Source: Luteolibacter flavescens (lineage in GTDB: Bacteria; Verrucomicrobiota; Verrucomicrobiia; Verrucomicrobiales; Akkermansiaceae). Taken from it: 64,000 bases of DNA. The position numbers were made by a program, and so were the translations under genes. How positions within the stretch are numbered: position 1 is the first letter of the stretch; each line of letters opens with the position of its first letter. This document shows positions 50,081-59,004 of the stretch, one piece after another. Below the pieces are notes generated by a model. It saw only the letters and a program-made list of their open reading frames with translations. It ran no database searches and had not been told where the DNA came from. The stretch is taken from NCBI RefSeq assembly GCF_025950085.1, contig NZ_JAPDDS010000003.1, forward strand, positions 310,001 to 374,000. Reading direction: 5' to 3'.

Positions 50081-50749
50081 ATGCGCCACGTCCTGCTAGC
50101 CCTATTCGCGCTGATTTCATTCGCCTCCGCCGAACACGTCATCGTGACCGGCGGCCCCGCCCTGCGGGAGTGGGAAAACCTCCGCGTGGAGCGCGACCAG
50201 CATGACCGCTGGTGGGCGAATTTCGTCCGCGCCTCGACGCTGCGCATGGTGGAGATCCGCAAGGCCTACGGCGAAAACGCACCGATCATCTGGATCGTCT
50301 ATCGCCCGGGCTACCAGGACCGCGGCAAGGAAGACGGCAAGCCCTACACCACCTGGATATCCGACCTCGCGCGGAAGCGGAGCGTCTCGCTGGTGTGGAT
50401 CGAGAGCGGTCAGGAGCTGATCTCCTCGCTGAATGGCCGCCCGCGCGGCGCGGTGCAGACCTTCGACTACTTCGGCCACTCGAATCGCCACTGCTTCATG
50501 CTGGACTACGGCAGCCACATCATGGCCGCCTGCACCGCCTGGCTGCACGAGCGCGACCTGGGAAAAATCCGCGGCAGCATCTTCGCCAAGGACGCCTACT
50601 GCAAAAGCTGGGGCTGCCACACCGGCGAGAGCATGAGCAAGGTCTGGAAGAGCGCCACCGGCGTGAAGATGGAAGGCGCGCGCGGCAAGACGGACTACAC
50701 CGTGGTCGGCCAGGGCCTGCTCCCGATCGGCGAAGGCTGGGTGCGCTAG
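50081..50749 (+). CDS. Secreted protein with possible His/Cys dyad, unknown family
   Basis: This 222-residue protein has a signal peptide (MRHVLLALFALISFASA). The body has alternating hydrophobic strands and helices: IIWIVYRPGYQ, VSLVWIESGQELISSL, then FDYFGHSNRHCFMLDYG with His133 and CKSWGCHTGESMSK with Cys179. The order strand-GHS-strand-CHTG resembles the His and Cys positions of clan CD (caspase/gingipain-like) peptidases, but this is an inference by eye. No family was recognised. The next gene is 22 bp downstream and may be co-transcribed. Confidence 0.7.
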   Translation: MRHVLLALFALISFASAEHVIVTGGPALREWENLRVERDQHDRWWANFVRASTLRMVEIRKAYGENAPIIWIVYRPGYQDRGKEDGKPYTTWISDLARKRSVSLVWIESGQELISSLNGRPRGAVQTFDYFGHSNRHCFMLDYGSHIMAACTAWLHERDLGKIRGSIFAKDAYCKSWGCHTGESMSKVWKSATGVKMEGARGKTDYTVVGQGLLPIGEGWVR

Positions 50750-50771
50750 ATTCACCTCACATCCCGAGCGA

Positions 50772-51311
50772 ATGAACCGCCGTCGATTCCTTGCAGGCAC
50801 CGGCCTGTCCGCTGCGACCGCTTCCCTGGCGGCCGCACAGGACGCGGACGAGGTGGTTTTCCATCACGACAAGGTGGAGCCCCGTTGGGAATTCACTGCC
50901 AAGTGCATCCAGTCCACCGAGGGAAAGATGCCCGACATCCAGCTTCACGTGAAGCTGATCAAGGAACACCCCGACTACCGGTGGAACGATCGAATCAAGG
51001 AATTCCGCCTCGTCTGGGAGGGACAGCCGGTGGAAATCGCCGACCGTTTCTGGAACGACCTCACCGGCCTCTGGATCGACGTTTATCCGGATAAGGAAAT
51101 TGCCAAGGTGCCGGAGGATTCGCGTTGGGAGTTCGACAAGCACCTTGCGGAGCTTCACCAGCCGAAACTGGTCCTATCCCAAGACAAGGGCACCGTCCTC
51201 ATCGAGTGGAGCATCCCCCAGGAATGCGACGGTCGCTCCACCATCCGATGGATCATCTCAAAAAAAGGCACCGTGCTTCGCCATCGCGACACGCCGTTCC
51301 ACGAGTGCTGA
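50772..51311 (+). CDS. Tat-exported protein of unknown function
   Basis: This 179-residue protein begins with a twin-arginine-like signal (MNRRRFLAGTGLSAATASLAAA). The mature part is beta-rich with many charged and aromatic residues (WRWEF, RFWNDLTGLWIDVYPD). It has no cofactor or catalytic motif I recognise. It sits 22 bp after the possible dyad protein and 25 bp before bioB, suggesting one transcript. Confidence 0.72.
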   Translation: MNRRRFLAGTGLSAATASLAAAQDADEVVFHHDKVEPRWEFTAKCIQSTEGKMPDIQLHVKLIKEHPDYRWNDRIKEFRLVWEGQPVEIADRFWNDLTGLWIDVYPDKEIAKVPEDSRWEFDKHLAELHQPKLVLSQDKGTVLIEWSIPQECDGRSTIRWIISKKGTVLRHRDTPFHEC

Positions 51312-51336
51312 ACCATCTTCCAATCGACTTTCACCC

Positions 51337-52341
51337 ATGCTTCTCGCCGAACTCCAGCGCCTCCATTCCCTGCCATTCTTCGAACTCCTCCAGCAGGCCC
51401 GTGCCGTGCATGAGGCGAATTGGCCGGAGAATGACGTGCAGCTCTGCACGCTGCTTTCCATCAAGACCGGCGGCTGCTCGGAGGATTGCTCCTACTGTGC
51501 CCAGTCCGCGCGCTACAATTCCGGCGTCGAGATCGAGCGCCTGATGAGCAAGGAGACCATCATGGAGCGCGCGAAGGCCGCTCGGGACACGGGATCGACC
51601 CGCTTCTGCATGGGCGCCGCATGGCGCGGCGTGCGCGGCGGGACGCAGCGCTTCGAGCAAGTGCTGGATATCGTCCGCGACGTCTCCACCCTCGGCATGG
51701 AGGTCTGCGTGACCCTCGGCGAGCTGGGCCCGGAGGAGGCGAAGGCGCTGAAGGAAGCGGGCGTCACCGCCTACAATCACAATCTCGACACCTCCCGGGA
51801 GCACTACCCGAACATCGTGACGACCCACACCTACGACGACCGCCTGCGGACCATCCGCAATGCGCAGGACGCCGGCATGTCGGTCTGCTGCGGCGGCATC
51901 CTGGGACTCGGCGAGTCCACGGAGGATCGCCTGAAGATGCTGGAGGTGATTTCCGAATTCAACCCGCAGCCGGAGAGCGTGCCGATCAACTCGCTGATGC
52001 CGATGCCCGGCACGCCGCTGGCCGACAGCCAGTCGATCGACGCCTTCGACGTGGTCCGCATGATCGCCGTGACGCGCATCGCGGTGCCGAAGGCAAAGGT
52101 CCGCCTTTCCGCAGGCCGCACGCGCATGTCCGACGAGACGCAGGCACTCTGCTACTTCGCCGGGGCGAACTCGATCTTCTACGGGGACAAGCTGCTGACC
52201 GCGAAAAATCCGGCCATCGAGGCGGACCGCAAGCTGCTGTCCAAGCTCGGACTCGGCACGCTGGCTCCGAATCCGGCACTGGCGGCACCGACCGCTGAGG
52301 AAGATCGCCCGCTCAGCCCGGCGTGCTGCGGCTGCGATTGA
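51337..52341 (+). CDS. bioB: Biotin synthase
   Basis: This 334-residue radical SAM enzyme has the CxxxCxxC cluster site GGCSEDCSYCAQSARY (Cys47, Cys51, Cys54), then YNHNLDTS and SAGRTRMSDE. It inserts sulfur into dethiobiotin. The C terminus ends in CCGCD, an additional Cys cluster seen in some BioB proteins. The frame extends upstream to 51100, overlapping the preceding gene in another frame; the ATG at 51337 is the family start. No other bio genes are near. Confidence 0.96.
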   Translation: MLLAELQRLHSLPFFELLQQARAVHEANWPENDVQLCTLLSIKTGGCSEDCSYCAQSARYNSGVEIERLMSKETIMERAKAARDTGSTRFCMGAAWRGVRGGTQRFEQVLDIVRDVSTLGMEVCVTLGELGPEEAKALKEAGVTAYNHNLDTSREHYPNIVTTHTYDDRLRTIRNAQDAGMSVCCGGILGLGESTEDRLKMLEVISEFNPQPESVPINSLMPMPGTPLADSQSIDAFDVVRMIAVTRIAVPKAKVRLSAGRTRMSDETQALCYFAGANSIFYGDKLLTAKNPAIEADRKLLSKLGLGTLAPNPALAAPTAEEDRPLSPACCGCD

Positions 52342-52432
52342 TTGACTGACTTGACGGCTGGGATGGGAGGGCTATGTGAGCGCTCCCATCAGTGGAGTCG
52401 CGAGCGAGGAGTTGGCTTCATCTGGCGGCTCC

Positions 52433-52462
52433 GCAGAGGCTTCCGGCAGGATGCCAGAGCCA
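52433..52462. repeat. Diverged family A REP-like arm
   Basis: The sequence GGCTTCCGGCAGGATGCCAG, followed by AGCCAC, resembles the right arm of the family A palindromes with four base differences. It lies between bioB and the terminator. Confidence 0.5.
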
Positions 52463-52470
52463 CGGAAGAG

Positions 52471-52502
52471 AAAACCCCGCGCCGTTTCCGGAGCGGGGTT
52501 TT
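52471..52502. terminator. Bidirectional terminator between bioB and gcvH
   Basis: AAAACCCCGC and GCGGGGTTTT form a perfect 10-bp inverted repeat around a 12-base loop. It serves the two convergent genes. Confidence 0.92.
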
Positions 52503-52528
52503 GCAAAAAGGATGCCTGACGGGATCGA

Positions 52529-52906
52529 TCAACCGATCAGCGCCTCGTAGCCGGCGGCGTCGAGGAGCGCTTCGACCTGGGCGGCGTTCTTGACCTTCAG
52601 CTTGAAGATCCAGCCCTTGCCGTAGGGGTCGGTGTTGACGAGCGAAGGATCGGCTTCCACGGCGTCGTTCACTTCCACCACCTCACCGGAGATCGGCGCG
52701 TAGATGTCGCTGGCGGCCTTCACGGACTCGACCACGGCGGTCGGGTCGCCCACATCGACGGTCTTGCCGACCGGCGGGAGTTCGACGAACACCACGTCGG
52801 TGAGTTCTTCCTGGGCGTGGTCGGAGATGCCGACGGTGGCGATGTCGCCTTCGAGAAGCACCCACTCGTGGGAGCTGTTGTAGCGGAGGTTTTGCGGAAC
52901 GTTCAT
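52529..52906 (-). CDS. gcvH: Glycine cleavage system H protein
   Basis: This 125-residue lipoyl carrier starts [15 protein letters not shown] and has the lipoyl lysine Lys63 in [10 protein letters not shown]. It also has [12 protein letters not shown] and the family C terminus. It shuttles the aminomethyl group between GcvP and GcvT. It follows gcvT by 14 bp on the same strand. Confidence 0.97.
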   Translation of the reverse strand: MNVPQNLRYNSSHEWVLLEGDIATVGISDHAQEELTDVVFVELPPVGKTVDVGDPTAVVESVKAASDIYAPISGEVVEVNDAVEADPSLVNTDPYGKGWIFKLKVKNAAQVEALLDAAGYEALIG

Positions 52907-52920
52907 CGGGTGTTGCTAGC

Positions 52921-54021
52921 TTATGCTTTCGCGGTGGCGGGCTTGTAAAACGGTTTCTTCACGACCTTGGCCGGGAACTTGCGGCCGCGGACATCGACGA
53001 AAAGCTCGGTGCCCAGCTTCGACAGCGCGGCGGGGACGTAGGCCATGGCGATGCCCTGCCCCAGCGAGGGGGAAAGCACGCCGGAGGAAAGCTCGGAGAT
53101 CACATTCCCCGCGGCATCTTCCAGCGGGTAGTGCGAGCGCGGCGGCGCGCCCTTGTCCGTGTAGGCCAGCGCGACGAGCTTCTCGGCAGGGCCCTCGGCC
53201 TTTTGCTTCGCGAGGGTCTCGCGACCGATGAAGTCGCCCTTTTCCAGATCCACGAAGAAGCCGAGACCCGCCTCGATCGGAGTGCGCTGCGGCGAGAGGT
53301 CCGAGCCATTCAGCGGGTAGCACATCTCCAGGCGCAGGGAGTCGCGGGCACCGAGGCCGCAGGCCTTTGCCCCGCACTCGATGAACTTCTCGAACCAGGC
53401 CTCGCCTTCGCCGGCGGGGCAGAAGAACTCGAAACCATCCTCACCCGTGTAGCCGGTGCGGCAGACGACGGCCTCGCCGCCCTCCACCGGGAAGCGCACG
53501 ATGCCATTCCGCGGCGGCAGCGTCTGGCCCGGACATGCCTTTGCAAATGCGGCGGCGGACTCGGGACCCTGCACGGCCATGCCAGCCCAGAGCGGGCTTT
53601 CATTGCGCAGCGTCACGTCACCCGTAAGGTGCTTCGCCATCCAGGCGAAGTCCTCCTCGATCATCGAGGCATTCACCACGAGGAAGAAGTCATTCTCGCC
53701 GGTGCGATAGACGATGAGGTCGTCGATCACGCCACCGGCTTCATTCAGCAGGAAGGAATACTGGCCCTGGCCATCGCCGAGCTTGGCCACGTTGTTCGCC
53801 AGCATCTTGTTCAGCCACTCGAGCGCGCCGGCACCGCCGACGATGAACTGGCCCATGTGGGAGATGTCGAAGATCCCCGCGGCACCGCGCACCGCGCCGT
53901 GCTCGTCCATGATGGAGGTGTATTGGACGGGCATGTTCCACCCCGCGAAGGGCACCATGCGGGCGCCGAGGCGGACGTGCAGTTTTTCCAAGGGCGTGCT
54001 CTGGATGGTGCTCACAGGCAT
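52921..54021 (-). CDS. gcvT: Glycine cleavage system aminomethyltransferase T
   Basis: This 366-residue enzyme starts TPLEKLHVRLGARMVPFAGWNMPVQY and has HMGQFIVGG, VRFPVEGGEAVVCRTGYTGEDGFEFF and IGRETLAKQKAEGP. It releases ammonia and passes the one-carbon unit from H protein to tetrahydrofolate. gcvP is not in the window. A palindromic operator candidate lies 58 bp upstream. Confidence 0.97.
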   Translation of the reverse strand: MPVSTIQSTPLEKLHVRLGARMVPFAGWNMPVQYTSIMDEHGAVRGAAGIFDISHMGQFIVGGAGALEWLNKMLANNVAKLGDGQGQYSFLLNEAGGVIDDLIVYRTGENDFFLVVNASMIEEDFAWMAKHLTGDVTLRNESPLWAGMAVQGPESAAAFAKACPGQTLPPRNGIVRFPVEGGEAVVCRTGYTGEDGFEFFCPAGEGEAWFEKFIECGAKACGLGARDSLRLEMCYPLNGSDLSPQRTPIEAGLGFFVDLEKGDFIGRETLAKQKAEGPAEKLVALAYTDKGAPPRSHYPLEDAAGNVISELSSGVLSPSLGQGIAMAYVPAALSKLGTELFVDVRGRKFPAKVVKKPFYKPATAKA

Positions 54022-54078
54022 GGAGCGTGAAAAGACCGCCCGGAGGTGTCAAATCACCGGCAGGAAACGCGCGGACTT

Positions 54079-54095
54079 TTGACCGATTCGGTCAA
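54079..54095. promoter_or_regulatory. Palindromic operator candidate upstream of gcvT
   Basis: TTGACCGATTCGGTCAA is a perfect 8-1-8 palindrome, 58 bp before the gcvT start codon and 24 bp after the stop of the minus-strand gene on its far side is not crossed. It may bind a dimeric regulator; which one is unknown. Confidence 0.55.
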
Positions 54096-54118
54096 TTTGG
54101 GCGCTTGCCGCGCGGGAG

Positions 54119-55036
54119 TCAGCGCTTCCTCAAATCCTCCGCGAGGTGGAAGAGACAGAGATTGACCATCGGGGCTGGCAGGAAGAGCAGGGTCTCGCCC
54201 TTTGCCTCCAGATCGATGACGATGCGCTTTTCGCTCTTCCGGAGATCATGGACATGGCACCTGGCACCACCGGTTCTCGGTTCGAGAAAGTCCGAGGTGC
54301 TGTTCATGGGCAAGTCCCGCCGGTTCCATTTCCGCGTGGGGACGGCGGGGTCGTTCTTGTTCTCGGACTTCGCCTGCAGCGCCACCACCTGATTCGCCTG
54401 ATCGACGACGATGAACATGCGGTTGTATGCTCCGCTGCGGATGTCGTACTCGAAAATTCCCATGCCAGGTGGGAAGCCCGGAGCGACAGCGGGCCGACGT
54501 GATGCGGGGCCGGGGCGTTCCACCAGCAGGGCGAGCGCCTTTTCCACGGGCATGAGATACGGGATGGTTATTTCCGGTCCGCCTTCATACCATGCAGGTC
54601 CCTTGTAAATGATGGCATCGGGATGGGTATCCGTGTCTTCCTTCGCCGTGCCGTAGTGGGAAAGCACGCTCTGGAGGTCTTCCATCACGCGGCTCTTGCC
54701 ACCTTGCGCCTGTGCGAGGGTCGATGCCTTGCCGCGGACGATGCCCTTTGGCGGGGCATCCACAGATGAGGTCCATTTCGCCACATAGTCCTTGTCTGCC
54801 TGAACGAGATCGGCGGTCTTCACCGTGACCTCGCGGCCATTCGCCATGCGGATGACGATGCTGGATTTGTCGGCCGTCTTGCTGACCAATGTGCCGGGAT
54901 TCCCCTTCCCTGTCTTCGCGACGGTCCAGACACGGGAGGGTTCGGTTTTCGGGGTCTGCGGCGTTTGACCGGAGGAAACACCGCCGAGCAAGAGGGCGAA
55001 ACCCGAGATCAAGGGGAGGATCGATTTCACGTCCAT
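54119..55036 (-). CDS. Secreted SHD1-like domain protein
   Basis: This 305-residue protein has a signal peptide (about 1-23, ending GVSSGQ). A region at about 35-90 (RVWTVAKTGKGNPGTLVSKTADKSSIVIRMANGREVTVKTADLVQADKDYV) resembles the SHD1 domain that is abundant in secreted Planctomycetota and Verrucomicrobiota proteins. The rest has no recognised family. Its function is unknown; SHD1 parts are thought to bind other proteins. Confidence 0.78.
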   Translation of the reverse strand: MDVKSILPLISGFALLLGGVSSGQTPQTPKTEPSRVWTVAKTGKGNPGTLVSKTADKSSIVIRMANGREVTVKTADLVQADKDYVAKWTSSVDAPPKGIVRGKASTLAQAQGGKSRVMEDLQSVLSHYGTAKEDTDTHPDAIIYKGPAWYEGGPEITIPYLMPVEKALALLVERPGPASRRPAVAPGFPPGMGIFEYDIRSGAYNRMFIVVDQANQVVALQAKSENKNDPAVPTRKWNRRDLPMNSTSDFLEPRTGGARCHVHDLRKSEKRIVIDLEAKGETLLFLPAPMVNLCLFHLAEDLRKR

Positions 55037-55175
55037 CCGCTAACCTCACGCCGACCGGAACGGAAGCCGGAAGTTATCACGACAATAAAGCAACCCCAGG
55101 ACTACAGATATTTGAGACAAGAACCGTGGCGATAGAGGTTCGCCGCGGGATGAGCATACGGGAACAAAGATTACC
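55037..55175. other. Intergenic region with no recognised element
   Basis: This 139-bp gap lies between two minus-strand genes and upstream of the SHD1-like gene. It presumably holds that gene's promoter, but no element was recognised. Confidence 0.4.
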
Positions 55176-56702
55176 TCACCGCTTGCCCGCCCTCGGCTCG
55201 TAAGTCTTCTGCAGGGTATCGAGCACCTCGCTGAGGTGGTCGGTGCGCTTCGGGCGCGGGCGGAGTTCCAGCTCCTTCTTCAGGCGCATGTAGTCGTCGA
55301 ATTCACCGCTGAGGTCGCGGGCGCGCGAGATCTCGAAGAAATCGAGGTAGTCACGGGCGTGGGTGGCGCGCTGCGAGCGGACCAACCGCTGCTCGGAGAG
55401 ATCCGCCAGGCGCGTCTCCACCTTGCTGTCCTTCCCCGCCGCCACGTCGCGGAGGATCTGTTGATACTCCTGAATGATGGGCCGGTAGGAAGGGAAGCAG
55501 CGGTAGGAAAGCCGGACGAGTCCGTCCTCGGCGGGGCGCACGGCCTCGATGCGATCCGCCTCTTCCAGCGCGATGATTTCCCGCCAGGTGTCCAGCCCGA
55601 GGTCGAGGGCATTCCCCTCCGGGTCGCGGGTGTGGAATTGCAGGGCAGTCTCCAGTTCGCGCTCGGTCTCCAGTACCGGCAGCACTTCGGAGAGCTTCGG
55701 CTGCACCAGCCTGGCGAGGGTGAGCGCCCACCACTTGGCGAGGCTGCGCTCGGAGAGATTCAGATCCGGGAAATGCTTGCGCAGGAGCACCGGCATCTCC
55801 CCGGAAAAGCGCGCCGCTTCCCCCGCGAAATTCTTGAACGCGTCCTTGCCCTGCGGCTGCTCCAGCAGCGCCATCACCAGTGCGCCGGAGAGCGCGCGGA
55901 AGGTCAGCCGCGAGGCACTGTCGAGCTGCTGGAAACTGCGGTCTCCCAACTCGAACAGCTCATCCATGGTGAAGCCGCCCCCGCGCCGGAAGACACCTTC
56001 GTAAAGACGACGGTCCGCCTGACCCATCTTCCACTTCCGGGCCTCGACCAGTCCCTCGACAAGCCACGGACGGACGACCAGCGGCTCATCGTCCTCCGGC
56101 TTCGCGGTCCTCAGCGAGCGCTCATAGAGGAGCACGGTGAATGCGGCGCGTTCCAACTGCTCTTGGTCGATGCCCGGGTCAGCATGAATGCGGATGATGA
56201 GCGAAAGCTGGCCCTCTGCGCTGACGAGGCCGTATTCGACGGGCCGGGCGGCGGACGGCTTGTCCTGATCCGGCTCCACGATTTCCACCGTGACCGGCAC
56301 CTTGAAGGAATCCGTGTCCTTCGCGCCGGGATCCACGAATTGTCCGCGCCGTCCCTCCGCCCCGGCTGCCGGCGTGGACTTCTCGCGCAGCAGGTCGAGG
56401 AATTGCTCCCGCACCTGCTCCAGCGCGAGCGCGATGGACGAGCGCTTCAGCGGGTCCTTTCCCAGCACGCGGAACATGCCCGACTGGCTGATCGCGGCCT
56501 CCATGCCCTTCGGTCGCGGGACATTTCCGCCGGGCACCACCGGCACGGGCTGATCGGCCTCAGCCGGAGCCACGGCCTCCGCCTCATCCACCGGGATCGC
56601 CGTGGGCGGGGGCAGAGGCGGCAGCGGTGGTGGCACCTCCTCCTGGCCGCAGAGCACCGCGCAGGAGAGCAGGCTGAGACTGACGGCACGGGCGGCGACC
56701 AT
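55176..56702 (-). CDS. Secreted protein of unknown function
   Basis: This 508-residue protein has a signal peptide (about 1-19) and a Pro-rich linker (PPPLPPLPPPTAIP). A mixed alpha/beta body follows, with an Arg/Leu-rich helical C-terminal part. No enzyme motif is recognised. It is 24 bp downstream of a membrane-anchored gene and both follow fmdB, so all three form an operon. The repeated 'LEQPQGKDAFKNFA...ALMALL' region looks like a peptidase-associated scaffold but has no zinc motif. Confidence 0.72.
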   Translation of the reverse strand: MVAARAVSLSLLSCAVLCGQEEVPPPLPPLPPPTAIPVDEAEAVAPAEADQPVPVVPGGNVPRPKGMEAAISQSGMFRVLGKDPLKRSSIALALEQVREQFLDLLREKSTPAAGAEGRRGQFVDPGAKDTDSFKVPVTVEIVEPDQDKPSAARPVEYGLVSAEGQLSLIIRIHADPGIDQEQLERAAFTVLLYERSLRTAKPEDDEPLVVRPWLVEGLVEARKWKMGQADRRLYEGVFRRGGGFTMDELFELGDRSFQQLDSASRLTFRALSGALVMALLEQPQGKDAFKNFAGEAARFSGEMPVLLRKHFPDLNLSERSLAKWWALTLARLVQPKLSEVLPVLETERELETALQFHTRDPEGNALDLGLDTWREIIALEEADRIEAVRPAEDGLVRLSYRCFPSYRPIIQEYQQILRDVAAGKDSKVETRLADLSEQRLVRSQRATHARDYLDFFEISRARDLSGEFDDYMRLKKELELRPRPKRTDHLSEVLDTLQKTYEPRAGKR

Positions 56703-56726
56703 GGCAGGATGAGGCTTGAGCGGACT

Positions 56727-57455
56727 TCAGAAGGATTCGCCGGGAAGCATCGACGAGCCTCCGTCGGCACGGGGATCGAGGACGAGCTTGCCCTTTTCCA
56801 TACGGATGCGCGACATCTCCTCGAAGGCGAGGTGGATCTCCCGCTCGTAAACCTTTGCGAGCTTCTCGAACTGCGGCATCGCCAGCAGCAGGAAACCCTG
56901 GGGCACGACAAGCTTTCCAAAGCGACCGCCCTTCTTCAGGCGCTCGTCGAGAAACTTCACATTTGGCGCGAAGGAACCGCCGTCACGGGACAGGCCGGTG
57001 AGCGTCTTCCCATGGACGTCGATGTGCTGCTCGATGCGCACATACATGGAGAGCGTGACCGGCTGACCGAAGACCTTGCGCTCCGTGATGATCTCGGCGC
57101 GGCCGTCTTCCAGCCGCACGCTCACGCCATCCAGCGAGACCTGCGATCCGGCGAATCCGCCCTGCTTCGACACGAGGGTCTGGCGGATGTACTGGTTGAT
57201 CTCCTCCTCGCCGAGGGTGAGCGGGTAGTTGCGGTCCAGCGAGTTCTTCAGCACGGCACGCAGGTCGCGGACCTTTGGCGTGGAGGCGGTGGGAGTGGCG
57301 CGGCCCTTGATATCGGTCAGGTCCTGCGCCTGGGTCATGAAATAGACCGCCGTGCCGAGGCCCGCCATGGTGACGAATGACACCAGGGCCATGAGCCTCT
57401 CTAGGCAACTGCCCTTGTGCTTCGTCTTCGGGAGCGGTGCTTTCTCATCGGCCAT
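56727..57455 (-). CDS. Membrane-anchored protein of unknown function
   Basis: This 242-residue protein has a short cytoplasmic start and one membrane helix (LMALVSFVTMAGLGTAVYFMT). A beta-rich extracytoplasmic part follows (VTLSMYVRIEQHIDVHGKTLTGLS), similar in outline to DUF2140 or LptC-like barrels. That resemblance is only by pattern. It is co-transcribed with fmdB upstream (42 bp) and the secreted protein downstream (24 bp). Confidence 0.7.
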   Translation of the reverse strand: MADEKAPLPKTKHKGSCLERLMALVSFVTMAGLGTAVYFMTQAQDLTDIKGRATPTASTPKVRDLRAVLKNSLDRNYPLTLGEEEINQYIRQTLVSKQGGFAGSQVSLDGVSVRLEDGRAEIITERKVFGQPVTLSMYVRIEQHIDVHGKTLTGLSRDGGSFAPNVKFLDERLKKGGRFGKLVVPQGFLLLAMPQFEKLAKVYEREIHLAFEEMSRIRMEKGKLVLDPRADGGSSMLPGESF

Positions 57456-57497
57456 GCGTCGAGCGGTAGCAGACGCTTCCCGGTTTGGGAAGGGCTC

Positions 57498-57800
57498 TCA
57501 CTCGGAGCTCTTCGACGGGGCGGGTGCGGGAGCCGCAGCCGGGGCCGCCGGAGTGGAGCTTTCGGCCGGTTTCGAGGCGGCGGAGTCGCTCTTTGCCCCG
57601 GCCTGGTAGGAGCTGGAGCGGTAGTCGGTCTGGTAGAAGCCCGCGCCCTTGAAAAGCAGTCCGGCCCCGGTGCCGAGGAGTCGCTTCACCTTTCCGGAGC
57701 AGCTTTCCAGCGGGCAATCCTGGAGCTTCGCGTCATTCATGCTCTGGAAGACTTCGAAGCGGTGGCCGCAGGTCTCGCAGACGTAGTCGTAGTTCGGCAT
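57498..57800 (-). CDS. FmdB family zinc-ribbon protein
   Basis: This 100-residue protein starts MPNYDYVCETCGHRFEVFQSM with the FmdB-type ribbon: cysteines in CETC and CPLESC. It continues with the family middle GTGAGLLFKGAGFYQTDYRSSSY and ends with an Ala/Pro/Ser-rich tail. FmdB proteins are small zinc-ribbon putative regulators of unknown target. It is the first gene of a minus-strand operon. Confidence 0.93.
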   Translation of the reverse strand: MPNYDYVCETCGHRFEVFQSMNDAKLQDCPLESCSGKVKRLLGTGAGLLFKGAGFYQTDYRSSSYQAGAKSDSAASKPAESSTPAAPAAAPAPAPSKSSE

Positions 57801-58026
57801 GGGGCGGCACCCTTATCATGCCGGGCCCGGGGTGCAAGCCCGGCGGAACCAAGTGCCCGGTGAGCCGCAAAAGCGCGGCATTCCGCGCATACCCGGGAAG
57901 AAATCCTTTCCCTGCCCCTCATTTCCTACGGGAATCCCGCACCCCGCCCGACTGCGAAGCCGCCTCCCCGGTCCTTGACCCGCAGCGGCTTTCACAGTTT
58001 ATAATCCGCCCCACCAAATCACCATC
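57801..58026. other. Divergent intergenic region
   Basis: This 226-bp gap separates fmdB (minus) and the L,D-transpeptidase gene (plus). It must hold promoters for both, but no specific element was assigned. Confidence 0.45.
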
Positions 58027-58635
58027 ATGAGAGCCTGCGTCGCCACATCAGCACTACTTCTCCCCTTCCTCGCCACCTCCTGCATGGACCTCTCCAGCAT
58101 GCGCGGCGAGTCCCACTACATGTCCGGCTACACGCAGAAGCGGGAGCATGACTGGAAATCCAGCCCGCTGCCCGACGACGTGTCCTACTGGGATGGCGAC
58201 CACCTGACTGGCCCGGCCTCGATCCGGATCAATCTGACGCAGCAGAAGGCATTCTTCTACAAGGGCGGGCAGCTCGCGGGCGTCTCGAAAATCTCCACCG
58301 GCAAGGAAGGCCGCGGCACCCCCTCCGGCACCTACAAGGTGACGATGAAAAACAAGTGGCACCGCTCCTCCAGCTACGGCGTATTCAAGGAAAAGGGTAC
58401 GAACCGCGTGGTGGATGACGACGCCGAGGCGCACAACGAGCCGGTGCCTCCGGGCTGCTACTACGAGGGTGCTCCGATGTTCAACTACCTGAACTTCGCC
58501 CCGGCGATCGGCATGCACACCGGCTACCTGCCGGGCTACGCGGCCTCGCACGGCTGCGTGCGCATGCCGGACCAGATGGCGGTGAAATTCTTCGAAAACG
58601 CCCCGCTCGGCACCCCGGTGACCGTCGAGCGATGA
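58027..58635 (+). CDS. L,D-transpeptidase (YkuD) lipoprotein
   Basis: This 202-residue protein has a lipoprotein signal with lipobox LATSC (Cys19). The YkuD domain follows, with the catalytic signature SHGCVRMP (Cys177, His175). It also has ISTGKEGRGTPSGTYKVTMK. It should act in the periplasm, making 3-3 crosslinks in peptidoglycan or attaching proteins to it. Its stop overlaps the rhodanese start (ATGA at 58632-58635). Confidence 0.93.
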   Translation: MRACVATSALLLPFLATSCMDLSSMRGESHYMSGYTQKREHDWKSSPLPDDVSYWDGDHLTGPASIRINLTQQKAFFYKGGQLAGVSKISTGKEGRGTPSGTYKVTMKNKWHRSSSYGVFKEKGTNRVVDDDAEAHNEPVPPGCYYEGAPMFNYLNFAPAIGMHTGYLPGYAASHGCVRMPDQMAVKFFENAPLGTPVTVER

Positions 58636-58976
58636 GCGAGGCCACCCTGCCCGACCCGGCGACGGGCATCGAGGTCACACCGGCACAGGTCTCGGACCTA
58701 CTGCCGGCGGTCCGCCGTGGGGAAATCGCGCTCGTCGATTGCCGCGAGGACGACGAGTGGCGCATCTGCCGCATCGAGGGGGCGCTGCTGGTGCCCCTGT
58801 CCCGCTTCGCCGAAGCCACGCCGCCGGAGATCCCGGTGATCGTTTATTGCCACCACGGCATGCGCTCCCTGCGGGCTGCGACTTACTGGCGGCAGCGCGG
58901 GGCCGAGGCGTGGTCGATGAGCGGCGGGATCGACCAATGGTCTGCGGAGATCGATCCCTCGGTGCCGGTGTATTGA
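58632..58976 (+). CDS. Rhodanese-like domain protein
   Basis: This 114-residue single-domain protein has the active-site loop CHHGMRS with Cys73 and the flanking [24 protein letters not shown]. Such proteins transfer sulfur or act as persulfide carriers. It overlaps the transpeptidase gene by 4 bp, and dtd follows by 28 bp. Confidence 0.93.
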   Translation: MSEATLPDPATGIEVTPAQVSDLLPAVRRGEIALVDCREDDEWRICRIEGALLVPLSRFAEATPPEIPVIVYCHHGMRSLRAATYWRQRGAEAWSMSGGIDQWSAEIDPSVPVY

Positions 58977-59004
58977 AGCAAATCCCGCCTCTCCACCATC
59001 CGTC

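Noticed and set aside
54022-54118. Glycine riboswitch upstream of gcvT
   Set aside because: The leader is under 100 bp and lacks the conserved glycine aptamer cores; only a palindrome is seen.
55236-57380. 714-codon plus-strand open frame opposite two minus-strand genes
   Set aside because: The translation is Arg/His/Leu-rich low complexity; the opposite-strand genes have a signal peptide, membrane anchor and operon spacing.
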